DNA of 64,000 nt from Alcanivorax borkumensis SK2 (GTDB lineage Bacteria > Pseudomonadota > Gammaproteobacteria > Pseudomonadales > Alcanivoracaceae), in contig NC_008260.1 in the NCBI RefSeq assembly GCF_000009365.1, positions 965,501 through 1,029,500 of the forward strand. Direction: 5' to 3'. Position numbers and translations under genes: made by a program. The number at the start of each line of letters is the position of its first letter. Within the stretch, counting starts at the first letter, position 1. Shown here piece by piece: positions 17,683 to 26,297 of this stretch. The notes beneath the pieces are model-generated. The model was not told the DNA's origin. It did not search any database and was given only the letters and a program-made list of their open reading frames with translations.

Positions 17683-18321
17683 ATGAAAACGAGGTTTGTT
17701 TGTGACCGGCGAGTCCAATGTATACCACGTTGGATGGCGCTGTTTTTGGCATTAATGCCTGCTTTGGCGGTTTCGGCAGCGCCTCCGGAGTGGCGAGAAG
17801 TGGTTTTTGCCGGGCATACGGCGTATCGACAAACCACTGAGTGCTGGCAGGCCCGTGCACAGGGAACGGCCTCAGGGCTGGTGCGGGAGAAAAGCGTCGA
17901 CCTTGAAAAAACGCCTTGGCTGGTCTGGCAATGGCGGGCTGAGGCTGTGGCCGCCTGGCCGGATACCAACGAGCAGCATAAAGCCGGTGATGATTTTCAG
18001 GCACGGGTGTATGTAGTGAAAAAGGGGTGGTTGCCCTGGCAAACCCGGGCGATCAATTATGTTTGGTCGCGGCAATCTGCGCCTGGCGCTCATTGGCCAA
18101 ACCCATTTGCGCACCAGGCAGAAATGGTGGTGGTGCAGGGGCCAGGCGGTGCCGGAGTGGCACATATGTTTTCACGTAATGTCCAAGCGGACTTCCAGCG
18201 TTTCCATGGAATGGCGGTGACATCGGTGGATGCAGTGGCGATCATGACCGATGGCGACAATACTGGGGCCACGGTGACCAGCTGTTACCAGTTGCCGTCC
18301 TTTCGCTCCGAGATGCCTTGA
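17683..18321 (+). CDS. DUF3047 domain protein, exported
   Basis: 212 residues with a signal peptide (about 18-33, WMALFLALMPALAVSAAPP). The rest matches DUF3047: WLVWQWRAEAVAAW, DDFQARVYVV, AINYVWS and a closing VDAVAIMTDGDNTGATV. The family has a beta-sandwich look and is probably periplasmic; function unknown. It is divergent from the GMC gene with 55 nt between starts. Confidence 0.85.
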   Translation: MKTRFVCDRRVQCIPRWMALFLALMPALAVSAAPPEWREVVFAGHTAYRQTTECWQARAQGTASGLVREKSVDLEKTPWLVWQWRAEAVAAWPDTNEQHKAGDDFQARVYVVKKGWLPWQTRAINYVWSRQSAPGAHWPNPFAHQAEMVVVQGPGGAGVAHMFSRNVQADFQRFHGMAVTSVDAVAIMTDGDNTGATVTSCYQLPSFRSEMP

Positions 18322-18668
18322 ATACAAATGCATTAAAGCGGAACGTCAGTTGATCATTGGCCAGGCTTGCGAACACAAACGCTAATCAGGAAACGCTCAA
18401 TGTGAAAAGAGAGTTGCGGCTAGCGCGCTGCCCTGTTTATTATTTGTTCAGCTGGTTGTCTGTGATTAGGGTGTTGAGGCAAATTAATCAGAGATAATAA
18501 AGTAAAGGCGCCGCCACCGTGCTGACATACCCACACCGGCAATGCACGACCTTCCACGGGGTTTCCCGCAATAGCGTTCCTATCTCTTTTGCCTTCTGTT
18601 GCAGAATCGTCATCACCTTACGTTTATATCTGATACAGCCACACTCAATTACATTGCTGAGGTTGCCC
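18322..18668 (+). other. Gene-free interval upstream of the HNH gene
   Basis: 347 nt between the DUF3047 stop and the HNH start. Several short frames cross it on both strands, but none has a ribosome site or family likeness. No strong hairpin or repeat was seen. It probably contains the promoter for the HNH gene and perhaps for the pel genes. Confidence 0.5.
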
Positions 18669-19229
18669 ATGACTGAACGTATTTTGCGCTTGGACAAGGC
18701 GGGGGCCCCGGTCGAATGGTTGGACTGGCAGGTCGCCGCCACCCTTTATGCTCGTGGTCTGGTCACTTGGACGCTGGGGGAAGAAATCTACCGGTTGCAT
18801 GGTGGGACCAGTCGCACTACCGGTGCTCGATCACTCTTATCCCTCCACTCGATTATCGCCTGCGATGGCATTACCCACAGTTATAAGCGCCCGCCTCCAC
18901 CGTTAACCAATCGGGCTCTTTTCCGTCGCGACAAGCATCTGTGCTTATATTGCGGTAAATCCTTTGCTGAAAATGCGCTTACCCGTGATCACATTGTGCC
19001 TACCTCACGTGGTGGTAAGGATCGCTGGTTGAATGTAGTGTCGGCTTGTCGGCGCTGTAATCAGCGTAAGGGTAGCCATCGACTGGACGAAATTGGCATG
19101 GAATTACTGGCCCTGCCTTATGTGCCGAATATGGCAGAGTATCTGGCGCTGATTAATAGCCACCGTATACGGGGGGACCAGATGGCCTTTCTACGTAGCC
19201 AGTTTGGTAAGGAAAGCCGGCTTTTGTAA
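18669..19229 (+). CDS. HNH endonuclease
   Basis: 186 residues from ATG 18669 with GAGG six bases upstream. The HNH/McrA-type core includes two zinc CxxC pairs (CLYCGKSF and ACRRCNQRKG) and the catalytic TRDHIVPTSRGGKDRWLN. The N-terminal about 90 residues lack a known domain. Stand-alone HNH proteins of this type are common in proteobacteria and their target is unknown. It ends 130 nt before pelA, so it may share regulation with pel, although no functional link is known. Confidence 0.9.
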   Translation: MTERILRLDKAGAPVEWLDWQVAATLYARGLVTWTLGEEIYRLHGGTSRTTGARSLLSLHSIIACDGITHSYKRPPPPLTNRALFRRDKHLCLYCGKSFAENALTRDHIVPTSRGGKDRWLNVVSACRRCNQRKGSHRLDEIGMELLALPYVPNMAEYLALINSHRIRGDQMAFLRSQFGKESRLL

Positions 19230-19233
19230 GAAA

Positions 19234-19296
19234 AATGTAAAAATAAAAAATGCTGATGGGTCCTTATTTACATTGGGGAGGCTCAATTACCATATT
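19234..19296 (+). promoter_or_regulatory. Candidate pel promoter and inverted repeat
   Basis: An AT-rich imperfect inverted repeat, AATGTAAAAATAA (19234-19246) and TTATTTACATT (19264-19274), overlaps a possible -35 TTTACA (19267-19272). It is followed after 18 nt by CATATT (19291-19296). Transcription would begin near 19303 and give a leader of about 57 nt to the GTG at 19360. The arrangement could be a repressor or activator site for pel. All of this is prediction. Confidence 0.35.
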
Positions 19297-19359
19297 TCAC
19301 TTCGTCTTGACGTGAATTCAGATAGACTAAAATTCTTTTTCAGATTTCTGGTCAGGGAC

Positions 19360-22143
19360 GTGCCCATTCGTTACGTCATTTTTTTCTTGTGTTGGTGTGT
19401 TGCGGCTACTGCCTCGGCAGTAGAGAGTAAGGCTGACGCCAAAACAGCGGCCTTTTATTATGGCCCCGATATTCCATGGGCTTCGCTGGCCGTGTTTGAT
19501 TTTCCCGTGGTGGAGCCAAATCAGGCTGACACTGTGCCCCAGGCCTACCAGGGTGAACATTTCTATGCCTATGTGAGCTTGGGTGAAGTGCTGGCCCAAC
19601 GTCATTATTTCTCTGGTTTGGACAAGGCCTGGTTGTTGGGGAAAAACCCGGACTGGGGGTCGTTTATTCTTGACCAGTCTTCCCCGGCGCTACGCAGCTA
19701 CTTTATTGATGCCGTGATTGAGCCTCTATGGCAAAAGGGCTATCGCGGTTTTTTCCTTGATACCCTGGATAGCTATCAACTGGTCGCGGAAGACGACGCC
19801 GCCCGTGAACGTCAACAAAAAGGGTTGGCCGCGCTGATAAACGCTATTGCCGAGCGCCATCCCGAAGCCGGGTTTATTTTCAATCGCGGTTTTGAGCTGA
19901 TGCCATTGATTGAGGCCCGCGTGGATGCGGTGGCGGCAGAGTCCCTCTACCAGCGTTGGTTGCCAAGCAAAGATCAATTTGCGGTGGTTCCGGAGTCGGA
20001 CCGGCAATGGCTGCTGGATCAGTTTGAGCAAGTCCGTGAGCGCTATGGTGTTAGCACTATTGCCATTGATTATGCCCCCCCCAGGGACCGTGACCAGGCA
20101 CGTAAAATCGCTAGCGACATTGCCCGCCATAATGTGATTCCTTGGGTGACTAACCCGGCGCTGGATATGTTGGGCGTGGGAGAGCTGGAGGTCATCCCTC
20201 GCCAGGTATTGATGGTCACCGGTGGTAGTAAAGAAAGCACTTGGGAATTATCCATGGCGGTGCTCTATGGGTTAATGCCACTACAGTTTCAAGGGCTGGT
20301 ACCCGATGTGCGGGTAATAGATACACCGATGCCCGCGGGAACGTTGGCGGGCCGTTATGCCGGTATTGTGGTTTGGCTAGAAGACCCGCAAGCCCGCAGC
20401 GATGAATTTGAAGACTGGTTGGCTCTACAGAAAGACAACGGCGTTCCCATTCTCATGTTGGGTTTCCCTGCAATTGACCCGAAAGGTTCCCATGCAGAGG
20501 ACTTTGGATTTATCTCACGGGGCACGCCGACCAGCCCGCCCAGTATTCACTATCAGCACCCGGACATGGGGTTCGAAATTCCGCTACCGGGATTACTGGA
20601 TGTATCTTCCCCGCTGGACAGTAAAGAGGCCAATCCTTGGCTTGAATTGCGTAGCGACAACCAGACACTGATTCCGGTGGCCACCACCCCGTGGGGCGGC
20701 TATGCCTTTCAGCCCTTCCCCATTCGCTCCATGATGCCCGGTATTAAAGAAGGCATGAACCGCTGGATGATCAACCCGCTCACCTTTACCCGTGAAGCGC
20801 TGAAGTTGCCGGCCATGCCGATTCCGGATGTAACAACAGAAAATGGACGTCGCTTACTATTTGCGCATATGGATGGCGATGGCTTCCCCAGCTTGGCGGA
20901 AGTGGAGGGCTATCGCAATGAAGCCGACGCCTTGGTTTTATTAGATGAGATTCTTAAGAAATTCGATATTCCAACCACCATTTCGGTGATTGAAGGGGAG
21001 GTGTCCAGCGAGGGCCTGTACCCGAAAATGGCGCCGGAATTGCAACGCATTGCCCGCGCCATGTTTGCGCTTCCCCATGTGGAAGCGGCAACCCATACCT
21101 ATTCACATCCCTTCTTCTGGTACGATGCTCAGGAAAATCCCGGTGAACTCTACGGGCCGGAAGGGCAGCTGAGATTGCCGATTCCTGATTACCGTATGGA
21201 CCCGGTGCGTGAGGTGGTAGGTTCGGCAAACTATATTGAGCGCGAGCTGTTACCTCCGGGTAAGAAAACACGCATGGTGTTGTGGAGCGGAGATACCATC
21301 CCCACTCCGGAAGCGCTAAAAGCGGCCCGTGAAGGTGGCTTGCTGAACATGAATGGCAGCAATACCACCATTACTGAAAGTGCACCGACCTGGACCCTAG
21401 TCAAAGGTATTGGTGTGCCCAAAGGCGATGAGTTTCAGGTGTATGCACCTAACCAGAATGAAAATATTTACACCAATGAATGGACCGGTCCTTTTTACGG
21501 GTTTGAAAGGGTCATCGAAACCTTCAAGCTGACCGAGACTCCGCATCGTTTTAAGCCGGTGGATATCTACTACCACACCTATATTGCTAGTAAGAATGCG
21601 TCGCTGGAATCATTGCGCCGGGTATATCAGTGGGCCAGTGAGCAACCGTATTTTCCGCTCTTTGCATCGCAATACGTGCGTAAAGTGCTCGATTTCAACG
21701 ATATGGTCATTGCCCGTCGTGGTGATGAATGGCTAATTCAGGGCAGCGGTGAGTTGCGTACTTTGCGCTTACCGGATGAGCTGAGCTTTCCGGCAATATC
21801 CGGGAGCGATGGGGTAGCTGGATTCCGGGAGGATAAACCGGGCCGTTATGTTCACCTCAGTGGTGGCCGCGCCCGTTGGCAGGGGCGGGTAGCATCGGAT
21901 GATGCCATGCCCTATCTACAGCAGGCGAACGGGCGGCTGACGGCGTTCTCTCGGAATGGGAAAAGACTGCAATTCTCCCTGAGCGCCATGGCTCCACTGG
22001 CGTTCACCTTGGCCAACGTCGAAGGCTGCACCCTGCGTCACCAAGGTAACATTATTAAACCGATTGGCCGTCACGGTCGATTTAATCGCTACAGGAGTGC
22101 GGCACGTGAGCTCAACGAGCTACGGTTACAATGTCCGCACTGA
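19360..22143 (+). CDS. pelA: PelA, Pel polysaccharide deacetylase/hydrolase
   Basis: 927 residues from GTG 19360, chosen because it gives a clean signal peptide (MPIRYVIFFLCWCVAATASA); the frame stays open upstream to 19204 and GTG 19312 is an alternative. The N-terminal glycoside hydrolase domain carries Glu194 in AVAAESLYQRW, which lines up with the catalytic Glu of Pseudomonas PelA. The deacetylase domain shows Asp505/Asp507 (HMDGDGF) and His579/His583 (THTYSHP). PelA partly deacetylates and trims the GalNAc-rich Pel polymer in the periplasm. Its end overlaps pelB by 38 nt. Confidence 0.94.
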   Translation: MPIRYVIFFLCWCVAATASAVESKADAKTAAFYYGPDIPWASLAVFDFPVVEPNQADTVPQAYQGEHFYAYVSLGEVLAQRHYFSGLDKAWLLGKNPDWGSFILDQSSPALRSYFIDAVIEPLWQKGYRGFFLDTLDSYQLVAEDDAARERQQKGLAALINAIAERHPEAGFIFNRGFELMPLIEARVDAVAAESLYQRWLPSKDQFAVVPESDRQWLLDQFEQVRERYGVSTIAIDYAPPRDRDQARKIASDIARHNVIPWVTNPALDMLGVGELEVIPRQVLMVTGGSKESTWELSMAVLYGLMPLQFQGLVPDVRVIDTPMPAGTLAGRYAGIVVWLEDPQARSDEFEDWLALQKDNGVPILMLGFPAIDPKGSHAEDFGFISRGTPTSPPSIHYQHPDMGFEIPLPGLLDVSSPLDSKEANPWLELRSDNQTLIPVATTPWGGYAFQPFPIRSMMPGIKEGMNRWMINPLTFTREALKLPAMPIPDVTTENGRRLLFAHMDGDGFPSLAEVEGYRNEADALVLLDEILKKFDIPTTISVIEGEVSSEGLYPKMAPELQRIARAMFALPHVEAATHTYSHPFFWYDAQENPGELYGPEGQLRLPIPDYRMDPVREVVGSANYIERELLPPGKKTRMVLWSGDTIPTPEALKAAREGGLLNMNGSNTTITESAPTWTLVKGIGVPKGDEFQVYAPNQNENIYTNEWTGPFYGFERVIETFKLTETPHRFKPVDIYYHTYIASKNASLESLRRVYQWASEQPYFPLFASQYVRKVLDFNDMVIARRGDEWLIQGSGELRTLRLPDELSFPAISGSDGVAGFREDKPGRYVHLSGGRARWQGRVASDDAMPYLQQANGRLTAFSRNGKRLQFSLSAMAPLAFTLANVEGCTLRHQGNIIKPIGRHGRFNRYRSAARELNELRLQCPH

Positions 22144-22984
22144 GCGGCTGCGGGTCGTTGGTTTACTCGAATTATTTGCCTTCCTGATTCTCATCGCGGT
22201 GGTGTGCTGGATGGTCTTCCCACGGGACCTATCCTCGTCGTTGCGCAGCGCTCGTCTGGATGCGGTTACGTTTAGTTATATGCAGGCATGGCTGAAGGCT
22301 AAACCCGACGACCACGAGTTACGGCTGCTGATGGCTCGCGAATTGATTCTGCAAGGCGATTTTGTGGAGGCAGATAATCAACTGAGCTATGTGGCACGTG
22401 TCAGCAATGGCCGTTATGACAGCCAGATCGCTTGGCTGGAATTACGTCGCGAATTTACCCGCCTGATGGCCATCACACCGGACAACCGTTTTGGAACCAT
22501 GTTGCAGCATGACACCCTAGCGCAGTTGCGCAGCATTGACTGGGGTGCGCTGAATAATGAAAAGCGCATGGCGTTTGCAGATATGGCCCTGGCCCTGGGG
22601 GACGTAGACCAGGCGGTACAGGCTTTCACTCGATTGGCTGACAATGCGGCTAACCCCAGCCGCTGGTATGTGAAATCAGCCAAAGTGCTGCTGGCCCATG
22701 GCCGTTACTCGGAATCGGCGGACGCCTATATTGCCGCTATGGATTCACGAGGCAATTATCAGGTGCGCAAGCGCTATTTTCTGGCTGCGCTGGATGCTTT
22801 GCAGGCAGGGAGCCTGCATCGCAAGGCCATGCGCTTGGCCGGCGCCCGTGAACGGTCGTTTTATAATGACAAAGACGTTTTGTACCGGTTAATGACCTTG
22901 GCTCAGGCTGGCGGCAATATGGCAGCGGCAGAACATTATGCGGTGTTGCTGTTAAGGCTGGCGGATATCGAGGAGCCCGGATGA
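22106..22984 (+). CDS. pelB: PelB N-terminal part: membrane-anchored TPR protein
   Basis: 292 residues from GTG 22106 with AGGAG eight bases upstream. One N-terminal membrane helix (LLELFAFLILIAVVCWMVF) is followed by periplasmic helical repeats of TPR type. This corresponds to the start of PelB, which in Pseudomonas is a single protein of nearly 1200 residues. Here the reading frame ends with EEPG and a stop whose bases overlap the ATG of the next gene (ATGA at 22981-22984). The protein likely spans from the inner membrane into the periplasm and scaffolds PelA. The split is genuine in the sequence given. Confidence 0.88.
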   Translation: MSSTSYGYNVRTERLRVVGLLELFAFLILIAVVCWMVFPRDLSSSLRSARLDAVTFSYMQAWLKAKPDDHELRLLMARELILQGDFVEADNQLSYVARVSNGRYDSQIAWLELRREFTRLMAITPDNRFGTMLQHDTLAQLRSIDWGALNNEKRMAFADMALALGDVDQAVQAFTRLADNAANPSRWYVKSAKVLLAHGRYSESADAYIAAMDSRGNYQVRKRYFLAALDALQAGSLHRKAMRLAGARERSFYNDKDVLYRLMTLAQAGGNMAAAEHYAVLLLRLADIEEPG

Positions 22985-25761
22985 AGTTCCGTCTGTTGCT
23001 TATGGTTGTTCTTGCTTCGGTATTGGCCGGCGCATGGACAGCCCATGCGGCGGATCCAGAACCCTATGTGGAACGCTATTACGATCGCAGCTATCGGGTG
23101 TTTATGGCGTCGGGAAATTTACCCCGTGCCCGGCAAGTGATTGAAAATGCGCTCTACTGGCGTTCCGACGATGAGCGCTGGTGGCGTCGTTTGGCTGAAG
23201 TATCCCGTTGGTTGGGCGACCCGGAAACCGCATTGAAGGCCTGGCGTCAGGTGGCGGAGTTGAGTAATGACCCGCAGGCGTGGAAGCACGTACTGGAGTT
23301 AGCGCCACTGACCTATAACAACCGCCTTGCCCTGCGGGCTCACAAGGCGCTATTGAGCGTGTCCCCTTACGATGCGGGCATCATTGCCACCATCGGTCGG
23401 CAATACGAGTTGTTGGGTCAGCCTGAGGCAGGGCTGCGCTTCTTCGAACAGTGGCGTCGTAGTTATCCCAGCAAAGCGGTGCTAAGAGAAATGCAACGCT
23501 TGGCTCTGAACCAGGGAGAAGATTTGCTGGCGGCAGGTTATTCCCGGGAATACATGGATCGTTTTGGTCCTGAGCCGTTGATGGCAGAACAGGCCGCAGA
23601 TCTGTACTGGCTAAATGGTCAACGCGAAAAAGCGCTGTTAGACCTAAATCGTGATGCTAACCAGTTGCCTTATATACCCGCATTGTCCCGTCGTATTGCG
23701 GTGATGGCCGGGGAGTTGGGGGAGTGGGATCTGGCACTGTCCCGTTACCAGGAGCTGGTGGACAATGAAGACGATCAGATAGACGACCTGTATAACTATA
23801 TAACGCTGTCCCGTTATTACCAGCCGGAGCGGCTAGCATTGCTGATGGGCCGGGCCTGGCGCAAGAACGGTGACCCGCAATTGGCACTTGGCGCATTGTA
23901 CCAGCTGCAGTCTCGCGGCGATGATGCCGCCATTGATGCCTTTCTTAAGGGGCTGAGCGCGGAACAACGACAACGGCTTGAACAAACCCCGGAATTTTTG
24001 CGCTTCTATGCCAACCTGCAATTGCATCGCGGGGATGCAGACGCGGCGCAGCGGTGGCTTAATAAAGCCTTGGTTTTAAATTCCGAGGACAGAGAAACCC
24101 GCATTAGCTGGATGTGGCTGCTCATCGCCACAGGCCAAGATACCGCGCTGCAACAGGCTCTGGTGAATTGGGAAGACTCGGCTCGCAGTGACCGCCGCTA
24201 TTGGAACGTGCTGGCAGCTTCACAAATGGCCTTGGGTAATGCGGAGCAGTCCCTGCGCTATGAAATTGAACTACTGAAAACTGCCCGCGATAACTGGGAG
24301 AGGCAGTGGTATTACTCCCAGGCGTTGATTGCTTCTGGGCGAAACGGGCAAGCTTGGCCGGTAATGCGTCGCCTAAAAGAGCAGCTTCCGTTTACGGTCG
24401 AACCGCAGCAACAGGCCACCTATAGGGACATGAAGTTGACCCTAAGCCTGTTATTTGATGATGGCGACACCACCCTCAAACTGGCCCAAGCGCAAATAGA
24501 CGGCATGGAAGACGTGCCCGCCGCTCATGCTGAATGGCTAGCGCAGTGGGCCATTGGTCAGTCGGAACCTGGCTTGGCTCAGAGCTGGTATTTACGTAAA
24601 AAAATAGCACAGCAGGGCCCGCTTAAGGCTGGATCAGCGCTGGCCTATGCCTTGGTGCAGGGTGATCTGGATTCGGTAGCCAGAACGCGTGAGCAGTACT
24701 TGGGCCAGCTTAGCCTGTCCGAACAGCTGGAAGCCCACGTGCGGTTGGATGAACCGCGCCAGGCCGCTAATACTTTCATGGCCATTCAGGCCGGAGCGCC
24801 AGAGTTGGCAGGCAGTAATAATCTGCAGGAAAGCCTGCTGTTGCCTACGGCGCTTTCCTCCCAGTTTCATCTTGAGCAGCGCCGTTTGGGTGCGCTGGAT
24901 ATTCAGGACCTGCAGTTTGTTCAGTACCACCCGATCAGTGACTTCACGCAGTTGTCGGTGGAGGCTCGTCAGCGCAATTTCAGTAGTAATGACGATGAAT
25001 TATTGCAGATCAGTGATGATGAGCAGCGCCTCTCGGTGGCGTTAGCCTACCAGCGCGAACGGTTCCGCAGTCGCCTGAAATTGGGCCAGCGCAATCTGTT
25101 GAACAATAGTGAAACCATGGCGGACTTGGAGCTGGGGGCGAACTGGACGCAGTATTGGTCCGGTAGCCTGAATTACCAATGGCGAACGCCGGCGGATGAA
25201 TCGTCCCTGTTGATTCTCGGTGCGTCACGCACGGGTAGCCAGTGGTTGTTGAATTGGAGGCCATCATCCACCTGGCAAAGCAGTGTGGATTGGGCCAACT
25301 ATGACTACCATGATCTCAATGAGAGCGATCTGGGCAGTGGCAGTATCATCAATGCTCAAAGCACCTGGCGCCCCTGGTTATCACGCTTTTCCCCCGGCGT
25401 ACGGGTGAGGCACACCCGTGCGGACTTCACCGCTGGCGGCGACAGCATGGCGCAAGTGCGTGCGCTGCTACCCCCGGGGGCCCAGACGTTGCCGCTACCG
25501 CAAGACTATCACGAGTCGGAAATAGTACTGTTGTTGGGCCAGCCTGATGTCCATATTCGTGCGCACCGATTACAGGGTTGGGGAGAAATTGGCTACAGCG
25601 AGAACAGTTTGTCTGGGGCGGGTTTTACCGGCCGCTTCGGGGTCGAAGGCCCTTTGATCGGGCGTGATGAATGGAAGATTTACGCGGAGCAACAGCTCAA
25701 TAGCGGTGGCAGTGATGAAGACAGCTACCGCTTTGGGCTGCAATATAGAATTTATTATTAG
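22981..25761 (+). CDS. pelB: PelB C-terminal part: exported TPR and beta-barrel porin
   Basis: 926 residues with its own signal peptide (MKFRLLLMVVLASVLAGAWTAHA, shown here as cleavage after AHA). About 600 residues of TPR-like helical repeats follow, rich in RxW and LG-E-ALxxW patterns. The last about 300 residues have alternating strands (SGSLNYQWRTP, WLLNWRPSSTWQSSVDW) and end in FGLQYRIYY with a terminal aromatic, as in outer-membrane barrels. It is the Pel export pore, working with PelC. Together with the preceding gene it equals one PelB. Coupled upstream by ATGA; pelC starts 12 nt after. Confidence 0.92.
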   Translation: MKFRLLLMVVLASVLAGAWTAHAADPEPYVERYYDRSYRVFMASGNLPRARQVIENALYWRSDDERWWRRLAEVSRWLGDPETALKAWRQVAELSNDPQAWKHVLELAPLTYNNRLALRAHKALLSVSPYDAGIIATIGRQYELLGQPEAGLRFFEQWRRSYPSKAVLREMQRLALNQGEDLLAAGYSREYMDRFGPEPLMAEQAADLYWLNGQREKALLDLNRDANQLPYIPALSRRIAVMAGELGEWDLALSRYQELVDNEDDQIDDLYNYITLSRYYQPERLALLMGRAWRKNGDPQLALGALYQLQSRGDDAAIDAFLKGLSAEQRQRLEQTPEFLRFYANLQLHRGDADAAQRWLNKALVLNSEDRETRISWMWLLIATGQDTALQQALVNWEDSARSDRRYWNVLAASQMALGNAEQSLRYEIELLKTARDNWERQWYYSQALIASGRNGQAWPVMRRLKEQLPFTVEPQQQATYRDMKLTLSLLFDDGDTTLKLAQAQIDGMEDVPAAHAEWLAQWAIGQSEPGLAQSWYLRKKIAQQGPLKAGSALAYALVQGDLDSVARTREQYLGQLSLSEQLEAHVRLDEPRQAANTFMAIQAGAPELAGSNNLQESLLLPTALSSQFHLEQRRLGALDIQDLQFVQYHPISDFTQLSVEARQRNFSSNDDELLQISDDEQRLSVALAYQRERFRSRLKLGQRNLLNNSETMADLELGANWTQYWSGSLNYQWRTPADESSLLILGASRTGSQWLLNWRPSSTWQSSVDWANYDYHDLNESDLGSGSIINAQSTWRPWLSRFSPGVRVRHTRADFTAGGDSMAQVRALLPPGAQTLPLPQDYHESEIVLLLGQPDVHIRAHRLQGWGEIGYSENSLSGAGFTGRFGVEGPLIGRDEWKIYAEQQLNSGGSDEDSYRFGLQYRIYY

Positions 25762-25772
25762 GAGTGAATCCA

Positions 25773-26297
25773 ATGAGAGTGAGCATTCCGCTACTGGGTA
25801 CCTTGCTGCTGGCTGTCGTGCTGGCCGGTTGTACTCATGTTCGCAGCAGTCAGAATGTGGAATTGTCTGGGGAGGGCACATGGCTGGTGTTGCCTTTGGT
25901 TAACCGTACCGCGACGCCCCAGGCCGGCTTGCGGGCGGCAGCGATCGTAGAATCGGTGCTGTTTCGCCATGGCGTTAACACGGTGACCCGCTACCCGCAA
26001 AGCGATAACCAAGGAGTGTTATTCGAAGGCACATCCGCCGCCAGCCGCAAGAAAATGGATAAGTGGATTCGCTCCCAATCGGCGGATTATGTGGTTAGTG
26101 GGGTTGTACACGAATGGCGTTATAAAACTGGTGTGGACGGTGAGCCGGCGGTAGGGGTGATGATTGAAATCCGAGAACTGCCTGAGGGGCGCATTGTTTA
26201 TAGCGGCACCGGCTCGCGCGCGGGCTGGGCCCGCCAGTCGCTCAGTGAAGTCGGCCAGAAAGTGATCGATAAACTGATCTCGCCGGTGGTGCAGTAA
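25773..26297 (+). CDS. pelC: PelC outer-membrane lipoprotein
   Basis: 174 residues from ATG 25773 (TAGGAG eight bases upstream). Lipoprotein signal MRVSIPLLGTLLLAVVLAGC with LAG-C lipobox and Thr at +2, fitting outer-membrane sorting. The mature domain is short (GTWLVLPLVNRTATPQAG; SADYVVSGVVHEWRYK). In Pseudomonas PelC forms a ring under the PelB barrel and funnels the cationic polymer to the pore. Stop and pelD start share one base. Confidence 0.92.
   Translation: MRVSIPLLGTLLLAVVLAGCTHVRSSQNVELSGEGTWLVLPLVNRTATPQAGLRAAAIVESVLFRHGVNTVTRYPQSDNQGVLFEGTSAASRKKMDKWIRSQSADYVVSGVVHEWRYKTGVDGEPAVGVMIEIRELPEGRIVYSGTGSRAGWARQSLSEVGQKVIDKLISPVVQ

Noticed and set aside
18488-18742. 84-codon minus-strand frame upstream of the HNH gene.
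   Set aside because: No ribosome site or likeness, and it overlaps the HNH start; left as non-coding.
22975-22990. The pelB junction as a sequencing frameshift.
   Set aside because: An exact ATGA overlap plus a full signal peptide at the new start are unlikely by error, so I treat the split as real, pending comparison with relatives.
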